Shown here: in pieces, positions 25,801-37,800 of the stretch
Position numbering within the stretch: the first letter of the stretch is position 1
Layout: every line of letters begins with the position of its first letter
Assembly: GCA_038030265.1 (NCBI GenBank)
Contig: CM075942.1
Span: 53,348,751 to 53,412,750, forward strand
Source of the DNA: Corythucha ciliata
Lineage: Eukaryota; Arthropoda; Insecta; Hemiptera; Tingidae
Direction: 5' to 3'
DNA: 64,000 nucleotides
Translations under genes and position numbers: made by a program
The notes under the pieces: model-generated
The model's database searches: none
Told to the model about the DNA's origin: nothing
What the model saw: the letters and a program-made list of their open reading frames with translations, nothing else

Positions 25801-28800
25801 AACTTCTATGCTAAGATTGAAAATGCCAATCCCACGTTTCTAGGCGGCTAATAGTGGGAAATCGCTATCGGGTTGTTCTTAGCGCATAAGTTCGCGGCTA
25901 AAAGTTGAAAAAAGCGCTTAACTCACGTCTAAAATGGCGATAAAGCACTCGTTCACGGCTGAAATTGATAAGTTGCAATTTGTGGTTTCTCGACGCAACT
26001 TGAAGGCCGAATTGAAGAAAAAAATGTGAATTCACGGATCAGAGAGGACTTTATTCGCTGCTACAATTGATGGCAAGCGCTGATTTGTGGCTAAGATCGG
26101 GAAAAATCTGCGGCTAAAATTGATAACAGGCGACGAGGGGGTCGCTGCTGATTCGCAGCCCCCGCACAGATTTGTCGCCACTGCCTTGAGCTTTCGATCC
26201 TATCTAACTCAATTAAGACGCCTCTCAAAATCGTAATGAGGACTCCTCTACACACCAATTTTAAGCCTTCACACAGCCTCTCGATTTATTGACATTCCCT
26301 TGTATTTCCTGGTGAAATGCTTCCCGAGCTCCCAAGCCCAGGGTGGTTTCTGGATGGTTAAAAAAAACCAACGCTTTACAAATTCTCCATGCGAAATTGA
26401 TCCCGCGGTACTATGGCCAGGTGGAAGGGTCGCCAAACCATAGAAACGCGGAATTCACCTCAAAACGCAATTTTCTATACAAAACACAACTTTAATTCTT
26501 ATTTTTGTTCAAAACAGAGTAACCCCTACGGCCTCAAAGACACAACCACCACGGGCGATATGTCGCCTTGGACGAGTGGACTTCAACCTTCTTCCGGCTA
26601 CTACCCCTACGATCCAGCGCTCGCGGCCTACGGGTAAGTTTTTTATCGCTCATCCCCCCCCCGCCCCACGACCAACCACCGTCACCGCCTGAACAGCAAA
26701 GAACGAAATTGGCAAGCTTTTGGAGGGCGTGAGAGTGTGCATGCAAGTTATATCCATGAGGGTGCTGTGGAGAGAGTGAATAAAATGTTTGATAGGTGGA
26801 GGGGGAGAGTTGGGAGTATATATGTATGTATAAAGCCCCCCCCCCACTGCTATTATTTGCGCTATCGATTTCCATTCGAATGCAATAAAATGGTTCACGA
26901 ATACCACTGTGAAAAGGATAAAAAGATATACGTGAGCAAACTGAATTGATCTTTTAATAAAATGATAATGACGCGTGAAGAATTGAGTCAAATCCGCGCC
27001 TTATACCAATATTTCTAGCTTCGCTAGTGTTGGGTGGACGACTATTGGCGTGAGAGGGGGGGGATTAATTTGTTTCGAGACCATTTTACTCATACTATAC
27101 ACACACACATATATATATAGTAAAAAGATGTATGTCGACCGAGAGATAACGAGATACAATTTTCAAAGAAAAATGAGTCGCTTCGGTCACATAAATAAAC
27201 CTCGCCGGGGGTAAGAGAGCGGAAAAAGTCAAGAAAGACGCATAGTTTGTGAAGGTGAAACATTGCATTCACATTGTTGGTGTTGGAAAGGCATGGATGC
27301 GTGGGGGGGGGGGGGTAGGACTATCTCCTCCGGGCGATCTTTCAACTTCACAATATGAATGAGATTGTGTTTTTGTCGCATGACCGAGATCATTTAAGCT
27401 GAAAAAAAAAAAGAAGAAACGCTCATTTTTATACATTTCGTTATTCCAAAACAGTCTCGCCTAGAAAACCCTGCCATCATCAGATGAACGTCTGCAACAG
27501 GTCTGGGAAATCGGTAGGGGGGAAGGCGGAGGGCAATTACGGGCTATATAAGGCGCGAAATCAGATGCGCATTTAATTTAGATAATAAACGGGATGGGGT
27601 GGATGACGAAGGTAGGGGTGGGAAAGATGCTTCTTTAACGAGGTAAATCTCAAATGTTGAGTATATATATGTTATGTGGCTGGTGGAGACATTGCTATGA
27701 ACGATATATATGTGTATATATACCTAAAGTCACAGTGGTGAAAAGGGGCAGCATTTAATGCAATTACTAGCTCATTAACAGATAGACCTTAAAAAGGCTT
27801 GATGGGCTTCTTCACCAAGACCTGTCCCCCCCCCCCCTTTCAACCAACCGATCACCACGCTCCACAGTGAACTCCTTTATGTTTTTAAATTGGCTAACAA
27901 GAGTGGGAGGGAGGGGTCTCTCTGTCATGGCGGGTCACCGACTGTCGAGTCTTTGCGCCTGTGAGAGACACCCCAACGGGACGTGCAAGTCACTTAATTA
28001 TACACGATTCAACGGTTTAATTGTTATGCGAAGCCTATATGGGGCGTTATAGGCGTTGACACGAAGTTAGTACATATACATGCGAAAGAAAAAAAGAAAA
28101 AGCTTAATAATCGGGTTCTTCCCTTGTTTTTATGTTAAATGTGATTTTTTTTTCTGCTCTGTCGAAACAGTTACTTGCACCGCAGAGTAACTTTAATAAG
28201 AAAATAATTTGCATACATTATAAGCTATTTCTTCCCTTCTAATAATTCAAGAACTCTTTGTAGGCGCGTGTTTAACTGATTAAAATTTTATGTCCATTCC
28301 CCCTTCACCCCACACATCGCCCTATAAAATCTTTAAATCCTTCATCCACAACCCCTCATATTTCTAACTATTTAAATTGATTGGCCGAGTCACTTAACTG
28401 TTCTATTATACTTAGCTTCCTACACTATAGCTACTCTTTTCTCCTTTTATACAACATACCCTCCCCCCTTTTTTTTTGTATATAATATGACACTCTTTCT
28501 TTCCCCAGAGCTTTAAGTTGATCCCTCACTTCATTTCCAATCCCCCCCTCTCATCCAACTACTCACCCCTGTCACCCTATTTTGCTCCCTTTCAATATTT
28601 ATACGATACATCACGCCCAGGGTGTCCGGAGAGCCGCATATGTCGCCCGGATTAGAACCCCCCTCCCACCATCCAATCCGGAGAGGTTTAATTTTGAAAG
28701 AAGAGTATTTTAAAAGCAATTTAAAATAACTGTGAGAACAACTATTGGTGCCTTTTAATTTCGTTTTTCTCGGGTAGGACACGCCAAGCTGAATTCAAAA

Positions 28801-31800
28801 AACTGTTTTCACCCATTAAAAAAACGTTTTTCAAATCTTAATTGATTTTCTAATAGACGGGTCAGAGAGGAACTGAAATTAAGATTAAGGGTGAAAGCTA
28901 GTCTTTAATTTAACCAGTGGCCTTAAAAATGGGGGAGGGGGTAACTTATAGGTGATTAAAGCTCAGAAATTGTAGGAATTAAAAGATGAAGCAAAGGAAT
29001 AGCGAGGTGGTTGAAAGGGATGGGAAAAACAGTAGTCCTATTAAAACTCGGATTCTGGTAAGCTGAGTGAATGAAGTGGGGTGGGGGTGGGTTGGGATAT
29101 TTGGATTTCAGCAGAAAACTCTCTCCTCTGTTAAAAGGTAGAGGCTGGAAAGAGAAGTGGCTTATTAAAGGTTCACCCTCCCTCCCCCGCTAGCCCGCTC
29201 AATTCAGCCCGTCAACTTCACACAAGCCTACTACGGGTGCACTTTACCAAGAGGGGTAGGAAAAGGATGTTTATTAAGGGATAAGGGTTGGTTGAACCAC
29301 CATACCTATCTACCTCCCTACCAATCCCTTCTCCTCGACCCTGAACCACACGTTTTCTCTCGCCGGTTTCTCTTCCACCACCCATTTTGGTGTAGTGTTG
29401 TCTCTCAGCAACCCTTTGCAATCAATACACCAGGACCACTTTGTCTTCTGCCCTTGCGCGCGTCTTCTACCATACTATACACTCTGGTTACAGCTTGTAA
29501 CATGGCGTGACAGGGAGTTATCTATTTTATCAAAGAGAGAGAGATGGAGAAGGGAACTCGGGGAGAAAATCTTTCGAAAATGGGAGGCTCTTTCCGTCGT
29601 CCCGTTCACTCCTTCCCTCCGCCAGTCACACTACAACCAACGATGGAAGTGTTTTCACCGCACTACTATTTATTTACTGTATAAAGAAACCTTCGCAGTC
29701 ACTTGCTTTTGCCAACGAAATTGCGGGGACAAGTTAAAAGGTTGAAAGGGGGGGGGGACCGTAATAATTTCTTGGATCCAGAAAATTGACAGGAACGAAA
29801 GCAAAACAATTGCGGCAGGCTTATACCGCTGGTGAAAACAATTGCCCCCCCCCCCACTACCACCATTCCCAACCGCACACACTCTGTTTCTCTTTATACG
29901 CTCAATTCAATTTGACTCCCCCCTCCCACCTTCATCACGACCACCGACCAACCGTTCACTATGAAAACCACAGTTTACACCCCACACCAGAAAAATCGGA
30001 TGTATCGGCTGTCTGAACTCTCCGATAAAATATGGCAATTAGACTGTCAATCCGAGCTCTATTTTACCGCGGCCTTATTTTATTTTCCTCCAACCTATAT
30101 AAGTTCGGAAGGTGTCGTAGTCGTTGAGTTGTGCCCCCCCCCCTTCCCACTCATCACCGGCCTAGCATCGCGAAAACCTATATAATGGACGATGCGGGGT
30201 GAAGGCGATAAATCTTCACCCCACGAGGAACCTCGTTATATATACGACTAGTACTTTTAACCTGAGTTACACCTAATTGACTTAACGTAAATTATTGTAA
30301 GGTGGGAAACTGATTTAATTAAATAAATCTGCCGGCGGGGGAGAAACAAAAAAAAAATAATAAAATAAATAACGCCTCGCGGGGTCTGATTAGGAGGCAA
30401 TTTGTTTTTCGCTAATTTTAGAAGCGTCGACCGTAGAAATAGAAACGTTTCTTTCGATTATTTTAACGATTTCAAACCACAAACCACTATCTCAGAGATG
30501 TTTTGATTCAATTTGCCTAAAATTTAATAATGTAATATTTATAACGGAAGCTTTTGGAGTTCTACTGTAAGCGACGATGGATAAATAAAATCGAACAAAA
30601 GCTATAGATCCCCCCCCCCCCCGTGACCAGGTTGACAACTACATAACTGTGCACTCTGAGGGGTTTTGTAATGTCTCGTCTCAAGCTTTTGAGTTAAATC
30701 CTCCGAGAATCGATGTCCTCCCTTTTTCCTCAACCCCCCCTCCTCACGCACTCAAAACTTTTCAATTGCACTGACGCTGAGGTTTCCTGGAAGTGTTAGG
30801 CAAGTTGTGTACTGGTAATTGGAGGGCAGGGGCACAGCCCCTTTTAAGGAGGGTCTAAAATCGAGTTTAAAAGACTTAAAATTGTCGATCAAATACGCCC
30901 CATGCAATCGACAGCCCTGCGAAGTTTGAAGGATTCATGTGTGTACCAATGCTGGGTCGACCTGAAGTCGAGGAAATCGGTCGAAGCGAGGACAGCGATA
31001 GGAGAAAAACCATCAGAGGTCGCGAGACCCTGCCGCTGTGCAGGCGCTTGCATACCTTCACAAGGCAGCTTGGACAAAAGAGGCACACTATCGGGGTTTA
31101 TTTGGCTCAATCAAAAACCAATTTTACGGGTTTGGCACTTCAAAAAAACCAATTTCTCCCGTTTTGCTCTCGAAAAAATCTGTCTCTTGAGGTTTGGTAA
31201 TTTAAAAAGCCCGTTTCAAACGTTTCACTCTTCAAAAAACCAAATTCGCCGAGATGGCGCCCCAAAAAAACCCTTTTCGCGAATTATTTTACTCAATCAA
31301 CAACAAACTTTATTAGCTCAGCTCTTCATGAACCAACTTTGGGTGGGTCTAGCTCTGGAAGAACCATTTTCCAATGAATGAAACAAATTTCTGCCATACT
31401 CGACGCTCATCAACTGGCTCATTATGGTGAAAGAAAACTCGTTTCACTGGGTTTAGCTCTTGAATAGCCAATTTTTTAGTGTGTCCTATCAAAAAGCGAA
31501 ATTCGCGTGATTTGATCACTCAAAAAACCAATTTTGCGGTTAATTGTCTTACTAAGAAACTAATTTCGCGGGGCGCTCTAGAAAAAGTCGATTTTGTAGG
31601 TTTTGGGTTGTCCAAGATTCATTTTGTGGGATTTTTACCTTCAAGAAACCTATTTTGTGGGACTGACTCTTTTATGATGGCGGAGTTGGCTCTTTGAAAA
31701 AACAATATCGCGGCTTTGTCTCACTCAAAAAAACATATTTTGTAGGCTCATACTTTCCAAATTACCGATTTTCCTTGGTTTGGCTCTTCAATAGACCAAT

Positions 31801-34800
31801 TTCGTGGGGTTGCTACATGCTATCACGGTGATTTCCATTCTGTCAAATTTCTCCAGCGAGTTTGACCCAACCGATGAACCGTCGTGAGTTCGGTTATCAT
31901 TTGTCTGCTTGTTAACAGTCCAATAAAAGAGATTGCTGTCGCCCCAAGACTCAACTTTCGGTCGCCTTATTTGCAGTTTTCACTTTTCACGCAGTCTAGA
32001 GGGGGTGGGGTGGGGGAACCACGACACTCAATTTCGTTACTCTTGCGAGGAACCGCAGGGGAATCGGTCAAGAAGCCAACGATGTCGAGGAGAGTCGTTG
32101 ATACTTTCAGCAAGTCAAAACCAAATTTTGTGGTTTTACCTATAACTATTAAATACATTATCCCCAAACTGACTATTTCACTACAAAACTGAGGATTTTA
32201 CCCAAAAACTGACAATTTTACCCCAAAGCTGGATGTTTTACCCTCAAAACTCACGTTATAATGTACTCCAAAAAACTGGCAATTTTGCTATTGACGGTTT
32301 TACCCAAAGCCTGCGATTATTTCACCCCAAAACTGGGAACTTTGCTCCAAAACTGCAGGACATGTCACTCCAAAACAGACAATTTTCCAAAACGAGCGAT
32401 TTTACATCAAAAGTGACGACTGACTTGAAGACTGACAATTTTATCCCAAAAGCGTCGATTTTAGTCTGAATCCGACGATTTCCCGCCCAACAGTCGTCTT
32501 ACACCAAAACTGAAGATTTCATCACAAAACTAAGGATTTTCTTCTAAAATAGATGATCTTACGCTGAAGTTTTGCCCCAAAACTGGCGATTATAAACCAA
32601 CAATCTATATGATTCGACCAGTGCTGTGACGTATATTTCGCCTGGGCGGAGGTGTGACCCTCTTCTTCGTCCTGTGTCAGCTTTATTAGGATCAAGTTGA
32701 CATCCTCTGCACTCTCAGCAATGGGAGCTGAGTTTGGTAGGTCCGTTTTGTTGGTTCGTTGTTTTCTGTCAAACCACTACCGTCCAAAGTTTCTCATAAT
32801 GGAGGGAATAACGTATAACGCAGTTGAAGGAACACAATTTTATGGTCAGGTATGGGGAAAAATACGAATTTAAAACGTGAAGATTCGATTTTTATTCCCG
32901 ATACTACAATAAAATTATTCAACGAACAAATAACTGGCCTTCGTAGCCAGACCACAACCAATTTCCCTTGTTTTCAACGATTTTAAAATAGCCAGCGTCT
33001 CCCCATAAATCACACCACGAATTTTTCACCATCCAATAATCTTTACCGTCCTGATGTCCGTAACCATTGACAGGCACCCCATGATTTAAGATGTCGCTAT
33101 ACAGCAAAACCACGGATCGTAGACACCTGTAAGTGGAGGGGGGGGGTCTGACCAATTTTGAATTGGGGGTGGTAAGGCGGATTGATTAGTACCTTTCCCC
33201 GCTAGTTAGCGCTTACCGCTAGTAAGCGAAAATATCCGCTCGAATCCATAGCGGTCTTGAAATGGGACCGACGGTTCCGACGGCGTCTTTAAGGGTTGCC
33301 TCGCTCCGGGGTATTTGTAGCCGGTGACTTTGGCTTTGACGTTGTTTCCGTTAAGTCTGCACTCGCGTTGCTGTGGAATAAGTTGTTTAAAAAAAAAAAA
33401 AAATTGAGTATTGCATAAGCGTTTGACGCTTAAGTTAACGGTTATGTTGTGACGTCACAATAAGCGTAACATTCAAAATTTGAGTTTTAAGGTCGATGAA
33501 GACTATTCGGACGTGACGTGGGAACACGCTGTCCCACGTGTGATACAAAATTCCAGAAAAAGCTCTTGTTCGTTTGTGTTCACATTGCTCTGACGTGACG
33601 TGGGAACACGCGGGATGATGCGTGTCCGAGCAATGTGAACGTTAACGTACAAGCCTATGCTGGAGTTTTATATCCTTAAAGGTCAATACAGACTATTCGG
33701 ACGTGACGTGGAAACACGCTGTCCCATGTGTGATATAAAAGTCCATTATAGGCTCTTGTATATGTTAACGATCACACTGCTGGGACACGCATCATCCCAC
33801 GTGTTCCCACGTCATGTTAGAGCAATGTGAACACAAACAAACAAAAGCCTTTTCTGGAATTTTATATCACACGTGGGGCAGCGTGTTCCTACGTCACGTC
33901 CGAATAGCCTGTACCCACCTTGAGCGTTAACCATACACGCTTAAAGACCAGTATGGAGAGGTGTTTTATGACAGAGAGAGAAAGAGAGTGAGATAGAGAG
34001 ATTTTTTGTTAACACCGTGTGAGAGTAAAACAAACGTCGACAAAGGTCAAAGGTACACAGTAACAATATAACAATTATAAAAAACGATGAAATCTATGGA
34101 AAATCAGAGTCCACAAAGTTCTCAAGGCTAATAAAAGCGCTCTTCAGAAGAAAAGAATGAACCTCCCGTCGAAAGGACTCAAACGGAAGCGACCTAACTC
34201 TCCCGGGCCCAGTAATTGTGGCAGTTCATCGATTTTTTTAGTCTGCCTCCTCTAATGCGTAAATCCAGGTTGGATCTCGTATGATGCTGTTGGGTGTCCT
34301 TACCGGTAACGTAGCATGAATGATTGCGGTGACAATAGAGTAGGCATTGGTACACGTATAGAGACGGGAACGTCAAAACTCTTAGACGGGAGAAGTGCGT
34401 CACACAGTCTTACCTGTAGCCAATGCCAGCCACAACCCTTCTCGCTCTTCTTTGAAGACGAAAAATCCTCCCAATGGCAGCGTGACCCCAAACGAGGATG
34501 CCGTAGCTCATCGTACTATGCAGCAACCCGAAGTACGCCGTTAATAAGACTCTCTCAGAAACTGTTTGGTTCAGCTTCCTGAGTAGAAAGACACCCTTGT
34601 TCAGTTTCTTCTCAAGATCCAATATGTGCGGCGTAAACGACAGTGTAGGAACCATCTGGATACCGAGAAACTTGAATTTCTGGGGATTGTCATAGTCCAT
34701 CAAATTTCGCAGACTATTCTCATTTGTCTTATGAGACAAAATGACATGGTACACGTTTTGTTCTCATTCACCAGCATGTTATTAGCCTTAATTTCACTCG

Positions 34801-37800
34801 ACTTACGCAGTGCCACTGGAGCTCTCTGTCTGTCCATAGCACCGTAGTGTCGTCAGCGTAGAGAAAGGAGGAAAAACCTTTGGATTCAAGTGCTGCCGGC
34901 AAGTCGTTCATAGCCACGAGAAAAAGGATTGGTCCCAGGATCGATCCTTGAGGCACCCCAGATAGAACCGGCCGCCATTTCGAAAAGCGATTCGCAATTC
35001 TCACCGTTTGGTATCTGTCACCGAGATAAGACGATATCACGCCACATGCCTTTTCCGAGAAACCAAACCGTCGGATTTTCTCCACCAAGATGTGGTGGTC
35101 CACGCAATCGAAGGCCCTCGAGAGATCCACGAATACCGACGCCATGTACCGGCGATTCTCGAATCCTCTGAGAACTTCGTTTACGAAGCACATCACATCA
35201 TCGCCCGTTGAACGTCCCTGACGAAAACCAAACTGCAAGGCGTGAAACACACCAGTGGATTCCATGAATGCAGTAATCTGCTTAGCCATGACCATTTCAA
35301 TGATGTTAAAAAAAATTGGCAAAATTGATATAGGTCTGTAGGTTCATTTGAAGCAATTAAGTTCATCCATGCCCCTCATGTGTTCATATTTTAACTCCAC
35401 TAAATTACAATAGGGAGTTATTGCATAACCGTCTGACGCTTAAAGTTTACGGTTATGTGACGTCACCATGAGCGTAACCGATTGTGCCCGGTGGAAGAAG
35501 AGTTATTGCAATTAAGAGTAACGCTAAAATATGAGCACATGATAGGAGCATGAATGCACTTAATTGCTTCAAATGAATTCATAAAACGCCTCTCCATACT
35601 GGTCTTTAAACGTGTGTGGTTAACGCTTAAACTTACGCTTATTGTGACGTCACATAACCATTAACGTTAAGCGTCAAACGCTTATGCAATAAAACCCTAA
35701 CGCCCTCGTATACGGGTAACTGTGTTCAGAGCCGACCGTTACAGGCTCTGTTGAGGCCATTCTTGGAACAATCGACGAGATTTTGTTCACTGAGCGAGAC
35801 TAGAACTCTTTTTTTCTTGAGTTTCCACTGTCCTTTTTTTTTTGGTTTAGTTATTCATTATTACAGCTTTTAAGCTTTTATAGGCGGTACGGGCGGTACT
35901 AACCTTGCTAAACGTCAAATCCCCAGACGTCGGTCACTTTGAGACGGTTGAATCGAGCGTGTTTAATTCGTGTTCGTGCTGCGCGCCAATTTAAACAATC
36001 AAATTCCAACCTCCCCCACCAACCAGTCATGTGGTGGGGGGGGGGGGGTCGTCAGAGTGGGTGGGCTGGTTGAACTCACCAGATCTCCTTTCTCGTTAAT
36101 TTTCAATCTGTAGCTTACCACCCCCTTCTTGTAGAGTTCATTGCGCGCTTCTGTAGTACTCCATTTGTTCTCCAAATAGATTTTCATACGCTCCAACTCT
36201 TCATTTACGTCACCGTAGACTTTATTTTAAGTCAACTGGTTGATGAATCAGTTCAAATGGGATGTTAAATTTTGTCTAAAAACAAATCATAGGTTCTTGA
36301 AATTCAGCCATTCGTGGGCGCTCAAGTCAACCCCGATGCTACAGGACTGAGCCACAATGCCAAGTACGATGAAACCGCTGATTTCATGGCGATTGTTCCC
36401 GAGTAATGAGGGCAATCACCACATCGCCAATTCTTATAATGGGCCATCGAGTGGTATTCTTATTTTAATTAAATTTTCTCTGAAATGTTATATACTTATA
36501 TGTTATACACTTAAGTCACGAGTGTTTATTCGTCGTGCCTTCCACCGGACACGCATGACGCGATATTTATTTTAAATTTCCTCTCTCGCGAACAATAGGC
36601 TCACTCTTGTGTGGGGGGTTCCATTTTATCACGCAAAATATTTAACCCCAAAAAATCGTCTAGCGTCTCTGATATTGGCCCCAGAAGGGCGGATTCGTCC
36701 AGTTGAAGTAAGTTTAAGTCGCCTGAACGGACGGGTGACACATAAGAAACCCAACCGCAGAGATTGTGTGGAGCTCTTGAAGAGTTCTCGGAATTTTTCT
36801 CAAAATATCTATACTTGCCCTATATTGATCTCATGCGGTTACCGTATTTACCTGCGAGGTAACCTGCTAACGTGATGTTCTCAGTTAATAATTGTCATTT
36901 ACTTGAGAGTAATATGTACCAGTCAATAAACCGTCATTATGAGTAGATGGGCGAGGGGATTATAGAGTTGGAAGAGGGTGTAGAGAGGAAAAGGAAACAG
37001 TTCATGCCGAAGGACACTGTCCGCGGTGACCAAACTACCAAATCAGTGGAACTGTCAACTCTATTCCCCAGTGACCGGCACGACGTCGAAGGAATTCACC
37101 CACGTAACGGAGGATGAAAATTTTGACCATAATTTATATGGGCAAACGGGTAAATCTATGAGGAAACTGTCACTATTTTGCCTATAAAAGCTGACACTGC
37201 GAGAGCGATATTCCGGAGATAGAGCGAGCGTCTGTTGTCAAGTTACCTGTCACTTACTCTGGGCCCTCTTGACGCGTATCAATCAGCATCCTTTCCTCCA
37301 TATTGTGAGTTTTATTAGTCATCCGGTCGTCACTCCAGATTTTCGCCTCGTAGGGCTGTCAATTCACCTCCACCCCCCCCCCCTTTGAACTCACAATGAC
37401 ACACGCAACATTTGTTTATTCCGACTCGAAAAAAAAAGGACGAAAAGAAAAATGTGCTCGACAATTGGGATGGCAGCAGGGGAAACTTGGGAAGCGAGAG
37501 ACTAACAAGTGGTTTTAAAGTTGAATGCAAATTCGGGGCACTACCTTTTCGCTTTACCTCATCTTGTCAGCTCCCCCCTCCCGCCCAACCAGTGTAGGAA
37601 GGGGGAAGACTCCTAAAAAACATTGTCTTTCTCTCGCTCCAAAACTGGAGAATTCACAATTGAATTCACCGTGTGTGCGGTGGATTAAAATAGGATGACA
37701 CAGGGGTGAAGAGAGGTAAATTCAGAGTTTATACACTCTTTCTCTCCAGATTACAGGGGTGGTTTTTTTTGTGTGTGGGTTTTTTTTGTAGGGCGTCTCG

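Larger units (their letters stand above)
33408..35693. mobile_element. Foldback DNA element with ~190-bp inverted arms, interrupted by two later insertions
   Basis: The outer ends are inverted repeats: TATTGCATAAGCGTTTGACG at 33408 and its complement ending about 35690. Both contain the palindrome TGACGTCA (33450-33457, 35644-35651). The left arm continues at 33922-33972 (GCGTTAACCATACACGC ... GGTGTTTTATGA), matching 35579-35627 inverted, and again at 35343-35405 (TTCATTTGAAGCAATTAAG), matching about 35510-35577 inverted. The loop (35406-35509) carries another copy of the terminal motif with TGACGTCA at 35458-35465. The left arm is split by separate insertions at 33489-33921 and 33973-35342, while the right arm is continuous. 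No transposase is encoded, so this is a non-autonomous element. Confidence 0.82.
32915..36387 (-). pseudogene. Cathepsin L-type (papain family, C1A) cysteine protease pseudogene, antisense inside iro intron 3
   Basis: Reading the - strand from 36387 downwards: a signal-peptide-like start [18 protein letters not shown]; then after a frame change [33 protein letters not shown] and [11 protein letters not shown] of the I29 propeptide (36223-36080) ending at a donor [23 protein letters not shown] and CNGRL, then after a gap EHSYPYT (35833-35690); [18 protein letters not shown] and, frameshifted, [15 protein letters not shown] (33370-33217); a 90-base intron with GTAAGC donor and TTACAG acceptor; then GVYDP, frameshift, [20 protein letters not shown], frameshift, [14 protein letters not shown] and TAA. 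The catalytic His and Asn blocks survive, but I could not find the active-site Cys block (CGSCWAF). Retained intron and splice sites show an unprocessed copy, not a retrocopy. AATAAA lies at 32891-32896 (minus strand). At least four frameshifts plus an insertion make it dead. Confidence 0.88.

Noticed and set aside
30902..31381. 159-codon + strand frame
   Set aside because: Its second half runs through the family B array and the repeated FxxLxxKxxF pattern is produced by the repeat; the first half matches nothing I know.
35888..35970. Possible cathepsin exon with KVTDV resembling the segment before the active-site Cys
   Set aside because: Too short and followed by a stop; no CGSCWAF block could be found in any frame, so the active-site exon is recorded as missing.
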